This document shows, in pieces, positions 1-11,500 of a stretch of 64,000 bases of DNA. Position 1 is the first letter of the stretch. Each line of letters opens with the position of its first letter. The translations under genes were made by a program, and so were the position numbers. The notes beneath the pieces are model-generated. The model had not been told where the DNA came from and ran no database searches. It saw only the letters and a list, made by a program, of their open reading frames with translations. The DNA comes from Eublepharis macularius (lineage: Eukaryota; Chordata; Lepidosauria; Squamata; Eublepharidae), in NCBI RefSeq assembly GCF_028583425.1, contig NC_072790.1, forward strand, positions 8,042,552 to 8,106,551, read 5' to 3'.

Positions 1-576
1 GTACTGGGAACCTGCCAATCAACCATGTCGGCAGTGTGTGCTACCCATCCTTCTCCTGATACGGACAATTGCCATATTGTCTGAACAGTGCAGATTTTGC
101 ACAACCATACTTTGAACTGTGGTGTAGCAGGGTTCTTGTTCTTGTTCACATGCACTTAATCTGATAATTCATGTGTTGTCCATTTCAGATAACATGAGGA
201 TCTATATGTGGTTGCCAGCTTCGAGGTACATGTGGACCATTAATGTCTGAAAAGAGCTGCAGTCCTGCTGCTACTGAAGGGGCTCAGTAGATATGAATAT
301 CCATATGAAAAGAGAATTTTGAGGAATGATCCTTCTCTCATGTCAGGAGCAAGTCCTTTGGCCTCTGTGGCACTGGGCCATTATAAATATGATATGCCAA
401 CAAGCCTGCTTTATTTTCGTATTATCGTTCTATTATTGTGGGACCAATGCTGTACTCCTACAGCCCTCTGGTGGTATGCTGCAGACATGATTTGAGATTT
501 CTCAGTTCTACAGAACAAATCAAGTCTTTTTAAATGGGTGCTGCATACCTCACCATAAGGAGACTACAGCTGTTAT
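1..576. other. Upstream intergenic DNA, nothing recognised
   Basis: No long open frame, no familiar repeat and no gene-like conservation that I can recognise. The stretch lies more than 1.5 kb upstream of BFSP1. Confidence 0.5.
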
Positions 577-834
577 AACCTGAGCAGGGCTTTTTTTCTG
601 GGAAAAGAGGTGGTGGAACTCAGTGGGTTTCCCTCAGAGAAAATGGTCACATGGCTGGTGGCCCCGCCCCCTGATCTCCAGACAGAGGGGAGTTGAGATT
701 GCCCTCGGGGGTCAATCTAAACTCCCCTCTGTCTGGAGATCAGGGGGTGGGGCCACTACCCACATGACCATTTTCAAGAGGTTCCGGAACTCTGTTCCCC
801 CGCGTTCCCCCTGAAAAAAAACCCTGAACCTGAG
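577..834. mobile_element. Palindromic hAT MITE with 8-bp target duplication
   Basis: The element proper is 585-826 (242 bp). It begins CAGGGCTTTTTTTC and ends GAAAAAAAACCCTG, the CAGGG...CCCTG termini of hAT transposons, and is flanked on both sides by AACCTGAG (577-584 and 827-834), the 8-bp duplication hAT enzymes make. Its two halves (about 585-694 and 718-826) are inverted copies around a loop of roughly 23 bp, so it folds into one long hairpin. It encodes nothing and depended on a transposase made elsewhere. The match between termini and duplication makes the class assignment firm; the family name is not known to me. Confidence 0.8.
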
Positions 835-971
835 CATATGCTGGAATTGAACATGAATGGAAAAACTGGGAAGACATCGAAGTCTTTCAAATGCAAAGAA
901 TTCCATCAGGTGAAATAATGTAAAGATTTAAATCCTGCTATTTGGTGTTGCATCTCAGAGTCCAAAATCTA

Positions 972-1204
972 GAGAGCCAGTGTGGTATAATGGTTAGAAT
1001 GTTGGGATAGCATTTGGGAGACCCGGGTTCAAATCCCTGTTCTGCCCTGGAAGCTCACTGGGAGGCCCCAGGCCAGTCACACACTCTCAGCCTAACCTAC
1101 CTCACAGGGTTGTTGTGGGGATCGAGTGGAGGACAGAAGAACTATGTAAGCCAGTTTGGGTCACTATTGCACATAAAGTAAATTAAGTAAGTAAATAAAT
1201 AAAT
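972..1204 (+). mobile_element. Sauria-type tRNA-derived SINE
   Basis: The head carries a tRNA-like A box near 980-995 and a B box (GGTTCAAATCC) near 1026. The body contains the GTCACACACTCTCAGCC and CTCACAGGGTTGTTGTG stretches familiar from squamate Sauria SINEs. The 3' end is an AAATAAATAAAT-type tail. The copy is diverged but nearly full length. Family assignment is from memory of the consensus, not from a search. Confidence 0.75.
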
Positions 1205-1339
1205 CTATCAAATGTGTGCATGAGGAATGGTCAACAAATGGATTGCTCTTATTACACATGTGCCTTCAATAATGTCTTTAGACTGTGGAGTTCAGTGGCA
1301 CCTGCCTTCCTGACCAACTCAGCTTTGTTTTATTTTACG

Positions 1340-1510
1340 TCTTGAAAAATTTGTATCCCCCATCTCAGCTTGAATGCTCTCAAGGCGGCTTACAACATAA
1401 TAAAATACAAGACAAGCAACAAAATATCAAAGTGCAATAAAATGCAAAATGTTTCCTTGAGCCCCAAGGGAATGGTGGGACGTAAATGTTTTAATTAATA
1501 AATAAATATT
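1340..1510. repeat. Old interspersed-repeat fragments
   Basis: The stretch at 1345-1450 (CATCTCAGCTTG followed by CAAGGCGGCTTACAACA) and the AATTAATAAATAAATA tail at 1490-1507 look like decayed LINE or SINE 3' ends. The family is not clear. Confidence 0.35.
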
Positions 1511-2158
1511 TTTGAACAATACTCTCACCTTTTCACCTTATTCATCCCTAACATTATTTTAACATGAGCCTGTTCCGTGGTACAAAGGGCCACCACCGAA
1601 AACACATCTCAAGTGGCTATTGGCCAAGTTGCTAGGATAGCTTTCGGTATCCCAAACCCTCGAAACAGAAAAACCCTCCACATTACACTGGCCTGCTGTC
1701 GGTGTGTCATCCTCATGCAGAAATCCCTGACTGAGAGGGACAAAAGGACAACGGAATGCTTCGGACCCGTCCTGGAAAGCCGACGCCACTTTTGTTTTCT
1801 GTCTCCCTCTAGCATTCTAATCCGCCCAGAAAAAGCAAGAGTGCTGCCTGCCTTTTGGCTTTAGCTGGGCCGCACACAATTGGAACAGATGGGAAAGCAA
1901 AAACGCTGACAGCATTTTTAAAAAAGGACCAGCTGAGAGCGAGAAGGCGGGGCAATTTGATTTTATTTAGTTTCTACAGTAGAGAGCTGGAGTTTAGGGT
2001 TACAGAGTATCAGGGAGCTTTCAAGTCATTGCAAGCGTGGCAGGAGGAGAACTGAGTTCACTACCTTCCGTTCCAAATCCACTAAAGTTTTCGCTTTCAA
2101 CCTGGACAAAGAAACACAGATGCAAAGGGAGTCTTCGGGAGCACCTTCCCACACCACT
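1511..2158 (+). promoter_or_regulatory. Presumed BFSP1 promoter and 5' UTR
   Basis: This is the unique-looking DNA just before the BFSP1 start codon, so it should hold the promoter by position. An AT-rich TTTTATTTAG at 1961-1970 could act as a TATA-like element. CGCTGACAGCA at 1904-1914, preceded by an A-rich run, resembles the GCTGAC core of a Maf recognition element, which large Maf proteins use in many lens genes. Both site calls are inference from motif shape; no transcription start can be read from the sequence. Confidence 0.35.
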
Positions 2159-2529
2159 ATGTACAGGAGCAGTTACCTGCGCGAAGTGCGCAAGGAGAAG
2201 TATGAGCGGTCCGATGCTTACGAAGAACTGCCGGAATCACCTGAATTTGGCAGTCTCGCTCAAGCGCAAGGCCTGGAAAACCTACAAGAGCTCAATGAAC
2301 GGTTTGCCAACTACATCAACCGAGCTCGGGTCCTTGAGCAGCGCAATGCCATTTTCCGCAAGCAGCTGGAGACCTTCCAGCGCATGGATGAGCTGGCGGG
2401 GTTAGAAGAGGCTTTTGCTGCCCAGATTGATCTCAACCGCCAGCGTGTTCGTGAACTGGCCGCAGACAGATCAAAGCTGGAACGTGAAGAAAAAGACGCA
2501 CAGCGAATGCTGGATGAATTCCGTAACAA
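2159..2529 (+). CDS. BFSP1: BFSP1 exon 1 (head and coil 1)
   Basis: Encodes residues 1-123 and two bases of codon 124. It holds the head, the helix-initiation motif and the LDEFRNK end of the first coil. The donor is AA|GTAAGT at 2530. Without splicing the frame meets a stop inside the donor itself, which confirms the boundary. Exon 2 supplies the last base of Lys124. Confidence 0.95.
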
Positions 2530-5500
2530 GTAAGTCGCTGAGCAGTGGAGGAGCTCACCCTGTGGTCCTTAACAGTGTCTATTATTATCAAAGTCTCATA
2601 GCTTTTACCCTTTCTGCATTGTGACTTATGCACTTACGTATTGTATGGGCCTTTAAGTCACTCACAACTTACTTATGGCTACTCTAGCCAAGGGGCTTCA
2701 AGGCAAGTGCGAAGCAGAGGTGGCTGGCCATTACTTTCCTCTGCAGAGTCTTCCTTGGTGTTCGCCCATCCAAGTACAACCCTGCTTAGCTTTTGAGATC
2801 TGATGAGCTCAGGCTATACCATTCCACACCCCGCTTACATTCCTGCTCCTTTTAAAACACAGTACAGGGTGTCTTGACCAAGTTCATTCTGTTTTGTAAC
2901 TTCACAAAGGTCTATGTATGGAAAGTAAGGTACTGAAGTCCCTTAAGTGATGCCCATCTGTGGTACAGTTGTGAAGACAAGTGTTGTCCTCTGTGTGTAA
3001 GGAGCGCAATATAAGTGCAGGGAATGCAACATCAGAGGATACCTAAATGTAGTAAGGGTGCTGCCTGGATTCTGATATTATGGCTCTTTCCTCGTCTTCT
3101 TAATTTGACAGCCCACTTTGTATGGCTTCCCTCTTTCAGCCTGACATTGATGGTCTATGAAGAGCCAAGTCATTCTAGGAGCTAGAAAGCACACATGTTG
3201 GTGCATATTGTTGTTCAACTGTGCAGTTTTCAAAGGCATTTAATGCAAGGCTATGCACTGAGACAGTTACGGAATGAGAAGTACCCCCCATGCAGTTATG
3301 CCATCTTCCACAGGTGGTTCCAGGCTTTCCAATACATGGACGCACAGGCAGGGATAAATATAAACTGTAAGACAATTACAATATTAGGAGGACTTTTCAA
3401 AATTCTGTCATGTTGGTATTAAGAACTGTATGCATGCCTGGGTAAACTGTAGGTTTTACAATTCTTCGTGGAAAGGATGAGAAGAGAAAGAAGGATCCCT
3501 GCCTAAAGCAAGATAATTTTTAGAGACTGGCTGAAACCAACAAGTCTAAAACGAAACAACAAAAATAACCAGTTTACTTTAATATGAACTCTGCACATAT
3601 GTTTCACTAGCAAGTTTATTGAAGCACCAGCTTTTGTGGGATAGAGTTCACTTATCAGATGCGTGATATGAAATGTTTGCCTGCAGACATTCATGCACAC
3701 AGAGAAGGAAAAAATTGCGAGCAGTGCGCACAAAGGGCCATGAAATGCAGACATGGATGTCATTGGCATGTACAACTCCTGTGTGTGCCAGAAGTGACCA
3801 TTTGCAAGTGATGATAATACTCCAGATGGCCTTAGGAAACTTACTGCCTGCTGGGGCTAAGAAAAGTGTCTTCTCAGTTTAAGTCCTTTCTTAGCTACTA
3901 CAGAGATGCTTAAAAAGAGGATACCTTTCTTAGCCCCTGCAGGCGGTAAATTGCTCAACTCAACTACCTAGACTGTGTTATCACCAGTTACAGTTGTCAG
4001 GAATGGCCGCTGTGCTTATCTTCCGCACTTTTGAATTTTGCATAGATATATCACATACTAAACCTTCTGAGCATAATCTTGTAACCTGGTAAAATTTTCT
4101 TCCTCTATGTATGTGTCTGCCTGTCTATACATACAGATATGCATATGCATACATATATGTGTGCGTATGAATGGCTTCAGTTCATGCATCTGATGAAGTG
4201 GGCTGTAGCCCCGCAAACTCTTATGTGACAACCAAATTGTTAGTGATAACAAAATGGAATTGTGATGCCTTGGATCAAGGCACATACAGAGGTGGATCAA
4301 GGCACAAAGAGATCACTGTTTAAAAAAAATAGATCATTTTATAACTACTTCCTGCTGGTTAATGTTTGCTATCCTCTTTCATTCTACACAGAAAATCCTG
4401 TACAAATAAACCATTTACTGATCTTCTAGGGATTCCATGAGCTAAGGGGAGATTAAAAGAAAAGTAACCCACATCATACAGTTTTGTCCTCTAGGAAGAG
4501 ATTCGCACGATCAATTCTGCCCTCCCAATAGGTTGGCTCCTATTCTAATAATGATGATTCTTTCCCTTGGTGCAAAACACCTTCCTTTGATGCCTTCCCT
4601 TTAGTACAAAGTGACTCCCTTTGCTCCAGGGGAGTTTTACTTAAAGAAGGTGTTGCCATGGATGGAAGAGATATGGGGGATCCAACCCCAGGCACAGTGT
4701 TTTGTTCTTGGGTGGTGGGACTCCCGTGTAATGGAGTTGACCTCCTTACCAAGATACAGGTACCAGAGCTTTCCAGAGCTGAAGGACGTGCACGAGAGAA
4801 TCACTGCCCACGTGTATAAACTTGCGTCAGAGATGATTCCTCTATCACACCACCATCAGTGCATCTAGTGCAAAATCTCCACTTGTACTAGAACTCTTGC
4901 ACAAGCAGAAGCACAAGAAAAAGACCCTTGTAACGGCTCGCACTAAGTCAGACTTATTGTATCCCTGCTTGCATTTCTGCTTTCTCAAGATCTGGCACTA
5001 CCAATTTCTGAGCTCTATATTGTATGTTTGGTGGTCCCCGGTGACGTTAATCAGTCTGAATGGGCAGTATCGTTGCACACGTGCAACTTTGCAAAAATTC
5101 GGTCCAAAAATACTTTGCAGGGGTTCATGGAGGTTCAGCGTGAACTGAACATGCCAAGCGATTGATTGGCTCACTCTTGAGTGACAGCTCCAAAAACGGT
5201 GCTTTGGGCTGTCAGGCACATTAGTGGCATTAGCAGCCCCCCTAGTAGCAACCTGAAAGATCCTCTGGCTGAATGCAGGTAGCCCTTGGTGGGGCGAGGG
5301 CGGGGAAAAGAAAAGAAACCTCATGCATGGTATGACTAGGGTTGCCAACCTCCAGGTGGTGACTGGAGATCTCCTGGAATTGCAACTGGTCTGTCAGTTG
5401 TAGAAAATGGCTGGAGGAAATGGCTGTTTTGGTGCGTGGACTCGGTGGCATCCAACCCCACTGGTCCCTCTCCTCCCCAAACCCTGTCCCCTCTAGGCTC

Positions 5501-8500
5501 AAAACTCCCCCCCCCCCATATTTCCTGGAATTTCCCAGCCTGGAACTGGCAACCATAGGCAGGACTCACAATCTTTAAAATTCACTAAGTAATTAACAAA
5601 TTGAAATTGGTTTTTGGTATTTGGATAAAAGAAATCGCGACTCGTTTCTTTTAATCTATATTTATGATTTATTTCACTTCTTTGCAGGCATAGAAATGAA
5701 TGTGAGTACCAGCAAATGCTGAAAGCAACCCTGGAACGGCTTAACAAGGTGAGTTGCCGGTGTCAGGCACCACGTGGTCCTCCCCCCCCCCCCACAGACA
5801 CACACCCACACGCTAGATTTTTCTTCCCTCTTTCGTCATTTGTGACAATATGGATGCTGTCCGATAGGACTCAGCGGGATGCCACACTCTTGCAACTTAT
5901 TCTTTGGGATGGGAGATGGAGTGATTTAGTTGCCAACCTCCATTTGGAGGCTGGAGCCCTCTTGGAACGCCAACTGATCTCCCCTGACTACATAGACCAG
6001 TTCCCCTGGAGAAAAGGGCTGCTTGGGCAGGAGGACTCTACGGCTTCCGCCCTCAAATTTCCAGGAATTTCCCAAGCCAGCGTTAGCTATGGGAGTTGGG
6101 GAGGTGGTTTGCCTTTTGCCAGCACTGAAACTTGCAGCTGGAGTACAAAAAAGAAGCCCTGCCGGATAACAGAATCCTGAGATCTGAACACCAAAGTAAC
6201 TGTGCAAATGCACACGGGCTCATACAGGACACACAGAACCACTGGGAAAGGGTCGCATGTGGATCCGAAATGCAACGGGCCAGTGGGAAGTCCTGATTGC
6301 TTAGAAAAGTAGACTTCGTACGTCAACCGGTGCCTACAAAACAATAGCCGCTTTCAAGGAGTAGATGCATTCTACACTGACATTGCACAAGCTAAGTTTC
6401 CACAGTAAAGGTTTTTTTTTAAAAAAAGAAACCCTTTGAGAATGGTTTCTTTTCAAATGAAGTACTTTTTTGAAGTACACACTATAGAAATAAGCCAGTC
6501 GAGGGGGGGGGGGGGGCTAAAATCTTTGCTTCGCTGTCTTTGAAAGGTTCCTTATATCTTTAGAAAAGGCTTTTCTCTTTAAGAAGATGCTGCAAAATTA
6601 AATTGCTCCCTTATCTTCTTTTATGCCAAAAAAATAGATTTCTTTCTTTTTCTTCTTTTCTTTGTTCTGAGGGCTAATCTTCGTGTTTTCATTTTTATCC
6701 TACAGTTGATCCTTACGGGTTCCCACCCCCCTCTCTTCTACAAACTACAAAAAGAGATTCTGTTTGAAACTGCATTGGCCTTAAGTTCTCCCCTTTTCTT
6801 CTTACTGTCCCCCACTTCCAAAGTTCCTTAAACCGCCTATAATGATCTCAACAAAGTTCCCTGTTTTCCTTAGTTCCATTCAAGACCTTTTGGATCACCC
6901 CCTCGCAGGGTGCAAGCAGTGGGTAGCTGTTAGGATCATTGTCCTGAGTGGTTCGAAACATGGGAACATAGAGCTAGAAGGGACCCGCAAGGATCATTGA
7001 GTCCAGCCCCCTGTGGAACACAGGAAATTCACAGCTCTTCTCGCCTCCACCCCCAGCGACCCCTGCTCTATGCCCAGAGGAAGGCAAACCTCCAGGAACC
7101 CCGGCCAATCCTTAGTACCTTATACACCAGCTTTCATCTTACATATTGACTCTGCTGATCTGCTTAAGGGTGGACTGGGAAGTTTAAATGACCCAGGAAC
7201 AATCCAAGCTGAGCGTTCCTGCATAGCAACATTGCAGGGGCCACTCAAGTTAGGCCCTGTCAGCAGTGCTACCTCACCCACTGTCTCTTCTTTTGCCACC
7301 ATCAGCTGGTAGCAGCCCGGAACGGGTGGCATGGGGGAAAGAAGGAACTGGTGGCATGGACCGCTGCTGGAGGGCTGAAACTAAGCTGTTACTGCAGTGC
7401 TGGTGGGGTTTTGAGGGAGCTTGGCAGTGGCCCTTTCTTAAATGGCATTTGAGTGATGATTCCTTACAACTTTTTGCTTTGACCTCAGGAGTGTCAAATC
7501 TTACGGCCATACCTATTCTTTTCCTTTTAAATGCTCTGGGGCCTCTACTGCAGCTCCTCTTTATGTTACTTCAAACTGTTTGCCTCAGAAGGGCAATCCC
7601 TTTCGCCAAACCTATCAAATCTGCTGTGGAAGCTCATGGGGTGACTTACATCCAGCTGCACATGCTCAGCCTAGCCTACCTCTCAGGGTTGTTGTGAGGA
7701 TAATATGGAGAAAAGGCTAGTGATGTGAGCTTTTCTGTGGAGAAAGGCAGTATATAAATGAAGTAAATTAGTAAATAGAGATGAGGATGGAGGGGCAGTT
7801 GTTTAGTGGGTTTGATGGAGAGGAGGACACGGGGAAAGGTGACCCTATCGAGGTTGCTAGGAGGAGGGGAAGAGGAGATAGTATGAGGAAGGGGATACAG
7901 GGAAAAGTGAAGTACGCCTGCAAGTCCTTGCAAGTCCCCCACAATGCAACTGGGCCTGGCTCAGCCGGCACCCTGCAACGGGGCCATCGAGGAAGGCTGC
8001 GGGGGGTGAAGGCGGGGTGCAGATAAAAGTGGGTGGGAAGGGACTTCCTGTTTGGGATCCATGGAGGTCTAACGCAGCTCCACTTGCGGAGCTGACCGGA
8101 CTGCCGTTTTAACCGGCCGGCGGGGTGAAAATAGCCCGCGGCCGACTGCTCTCAGGCGGGGAGCAGGCAAAGAACGCTCAAGACCCTAGGGTGAGCTAGA
8201 TCTCGGACGAGGGGGGGCTCTACACAGCGAGTCTCCCCCCGATCCTTGAGGTCCCACCTTGCGACGGGTCGGCTATAATCTCTGCGGCAGTTTTGGGGCC
8301 AATTCGGCTGGCATAAGACCTACATACCCAAGCATCGATTGGGGGAAGAAGCTGAGAGGAGAACTTAAAATCGAAACAGCGATTACAACCCGAGAAAAGT
8401 GAAGAGAAGGTAAAGATCATTATCTTCTGAGACGGGACAGATTGACAAAAACAGAGAGGAAAAAAAGTAGATTTTTAAACTGCAACAGACTAGTGAAAAG

Positions 8501-11500
8501 GAGGGGAAGACTCGGCAGGAATCGAATTTAAAAAGAGACTAAGTTTAAAGAAGTTATTAAAGAAATGGGACTATTGTTTTGAATACCTGTGGCTTTGGAG
8601 CTGTGAGAAAAAGACACCATCGCGAGATCTGCTGTGGGAAGACGGGAGACAGGAAGTGCGTAATAACAATAGAGTGGCTGGAGAGAAGCGGCCCTTGCTG
8701 GAGGGCAGGAAGTAGGGAATCGCCATTTTTGAAAGGGGAAGGGTCGCGGCTTCAGCGGAAGAGGAAGTAGGCCATCTTGGATTACAAAATCATAGAGAAA
8801 CCATAGAGAAAAGACGCCCGACATTTTGGACTCTTTAAAACTTAATTTCTATAAGAAGACCGGGACATTTAAAATAGAAAAACGTTAAATTTTACGCCAC
8901 GGAGTTAAGGAAGAGAGCGGATTCGTGGGAGCGAGCTAAAGCAAGCCCCACGATGTCAAAAAAAGAGTGGCAATCGGCAATAGAAAACCTGGATAAAAAC
9001 CTGGACAAAAAACTTTTAGATATGATTAAAGAACTTAAGGACACGAAATTGGAGCTGATAAAAGAGGTTAAAGAGGTTACACAGACAGTAAAATCGGAGC
9101 TGTCAGAAGTGAAAAAAGGTATGGAAACAATACGAAGTGAATTACAAGGAACGCAGCAGAGAGTTAAAACAGTAGAAGACGCGATGGAGAATTTAGCAGA
9201 CACGCAACAAACAGAGATGAGATTGGTGAAGGGGAGAATGTCAGTTGCAGAAACTAAACATATGGAGAAGCAGCTACGTTTTCGTGGCTTGCCAGAAGTG
9301 GAAGGAAAGTCAGCGCAGGAACAGATGACTGAGGTGTTGGCTGAGTACCTGGGGAAGGAGGAGGAGGAAGTTGTGGCTATCCTAGATGTGGCATACCGTG
9401 TGAATTCGAGAATAGCAACCCAGAGGAAACTACCAAGAGATGTGATTGTGCAGTTTACAACACGAAATATGAAAGAGAGGATTGTGACAAAACAGTTTCA
9501 AGATCCATTGGAGATTGATGGCAAGACGATTATTATAATGAAGGAACTGCCCAGATCAGTGTTATTGGACCGGAAAAAATATAAAGTGCTAATTCAGATT
9601 TTGAAGGACATGAAAATCAGGTACAGATGGGAGTTACCGGAAGGAGTGTCCTTTGAGTTTGGAGGGGCCAAAAAACGCATCAGATCTGAGCGAGAGATGG
9701 AGCGATTTATTAAGGACAATGAAAAAGACTTACCAACAAGATCATGAGTATGGAGTGTAAAGTATTATCTTGGAATGTAAATGGACTAAACTCACCGAAT
9801 AAGAGGAAAAATACTTTTCACTGGCTACTAAAACAAAAATGTGACATTGTTTGTTTGCAAGAGACCCATATCAGAAAGCAGGATGTAAAATATTTAAAAT
9901 CTGGAAAATTGGGCAAAGAATATGTAGCGGCCTCCAACAAGAAAAAAAGAGGAGTGGTGTTGTACATAAAAGAGGAGCTACAGCCAAAATTTGTTATGAG
10001 AGATGTGGAAGCTAGATTTGTAGCAGTGGAATGTATTTGGAATTTAAAGAGAGTGTTGGTAGTCGGACTTTATGCACCTAACGGTGCAAAAGAAAGCTTC
10101 TTTGAGGATTTAAGGAAGCATTTAGACGATCTTGCATACGACCAGATAATTCTTGCTGGAGACTTCAATGGAGTGACAGACTTGGAACTAGACAAAAAGA
10201 CTACAACGGCACAAAAGAAAAGAGGACTATTACCAAAGCTTTTTTTTGAGTTGATTCAACAAGAGACTCTTGAAGATGTATGGAGGAGAGAATATCCTAA
10301 AAGCAGACAGTTTACTTTTTATTCTGCAAGGCATTCTACATTATCAAGAATTGATATGATCTGGGCCTCAAAAGACTTAGCATTATGGACTAAGGAGGTA
10401 GAAATAATGCCTATGGTAGGCTCAGATCACAACCCAATTATGTGGAAATTTGGAAAAAAGAGAAAAAGGAAAGCATGGAGAATAAATGAGGACTTGTTAC
10501 AGGAAAGAGAGAATATGGAAATACTGAGAAGAGAGACAAAGTTTTTTATACAATACAACGTGAATAAAGAAGTACCAACCAATAAAGTTTGGGATGCTTA
10601 CAAGGCGGTTGTAAGGGGCATACTAATGGACTTAAATGGTAGAGCAAGAAAGAAGAAAGAGGAGAAAAGACAAGAGATTGAGGAGAAAATAAAAGCCAAA
10701 GAAACACAGCTAAAAAAGAGACCAGGGAAAAAGAAGGTATACCAGGAAATTAAAATACTTCAAGAACAGCTAACAGCAATGAGCAATAAAGAATTGGAGT
10801 GGAATCTCAAAAGACTGAATCAAAAAGCGTTTGAGGGTGCTAATAAACCTGGGAAGTACCTGGCATGGCAATTGAAGAAGAAAAGGGAAAAGAAGATAAT
10901 AAATAAAATTTGCGAAGATAACAAAACGTATTTGGAGCAGGCTACCATTAGTAGAGCCTTTTATAAATTTTACGCTAAGCTGTATAATAAAAAAGAAGTA
11001 AACAAAGAATCAATAGCGTCATATTTGGAGAAAACCAAACTTCCAGAAATCTCGGAAGCTTGGAGAAATAAGCTGAATAGTGAAGTAACTGACGAGGAAA
11101 TAAGTAAGGCAATACAATCTGCAAATCTAGGAAAGGCGCCAGGGCCAGATGGACTTACGGCTAAATTCTATAAGACAATGGCTAATGAACTGGCACCATT
11201 CCTAAAAGAGGTGATGAATGGGGTTTTAAGGGATCAAAGGATTCCAGAAACTTGGAGTGAAGCGAATATATCATTGATCCCAAAAGAGGGCCAAGACCTG
11301 ACTAATGTGAAAAATTATAGACCTATATCGCTACTCAACAATGACTACAAAATTTTTGCGAAGATATTGGCGGAGAGATTGAAGGGGTGGCTCTCGGAAG
11401 TCATAGAGGAGGAACAAGCAGGCTTTTTGCCAGACAGACAAATAAGAGACAACTTAAGGACAGTGATCAATGCTATTGAATATTATGACAAGCGTTGTGA

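Larger units (their letters stand above)
2530..5687. other. BFSP1 intron 1
   Basis: Phase 2 intron. It contains a 5S-derived SINE (2640-2835), two decayed hammerhead-like tails (3624-3663 and 4186-4226), a TA/CA-rich simple stretch (4100-4165) and a 5338-5560 repeat. I recognise nothing in 2836-3590, 3670-4095 or 4240-5330. Confidence 0.6.

Noticed and set aside
2120-2158. Upstream in-frame ATG as the BFSP1 start
   Set aside because: It would add 13 residues with no mammalian counterpart; the ATG at 2159 gives the conserved MYR start. Not excluded, only less likely.
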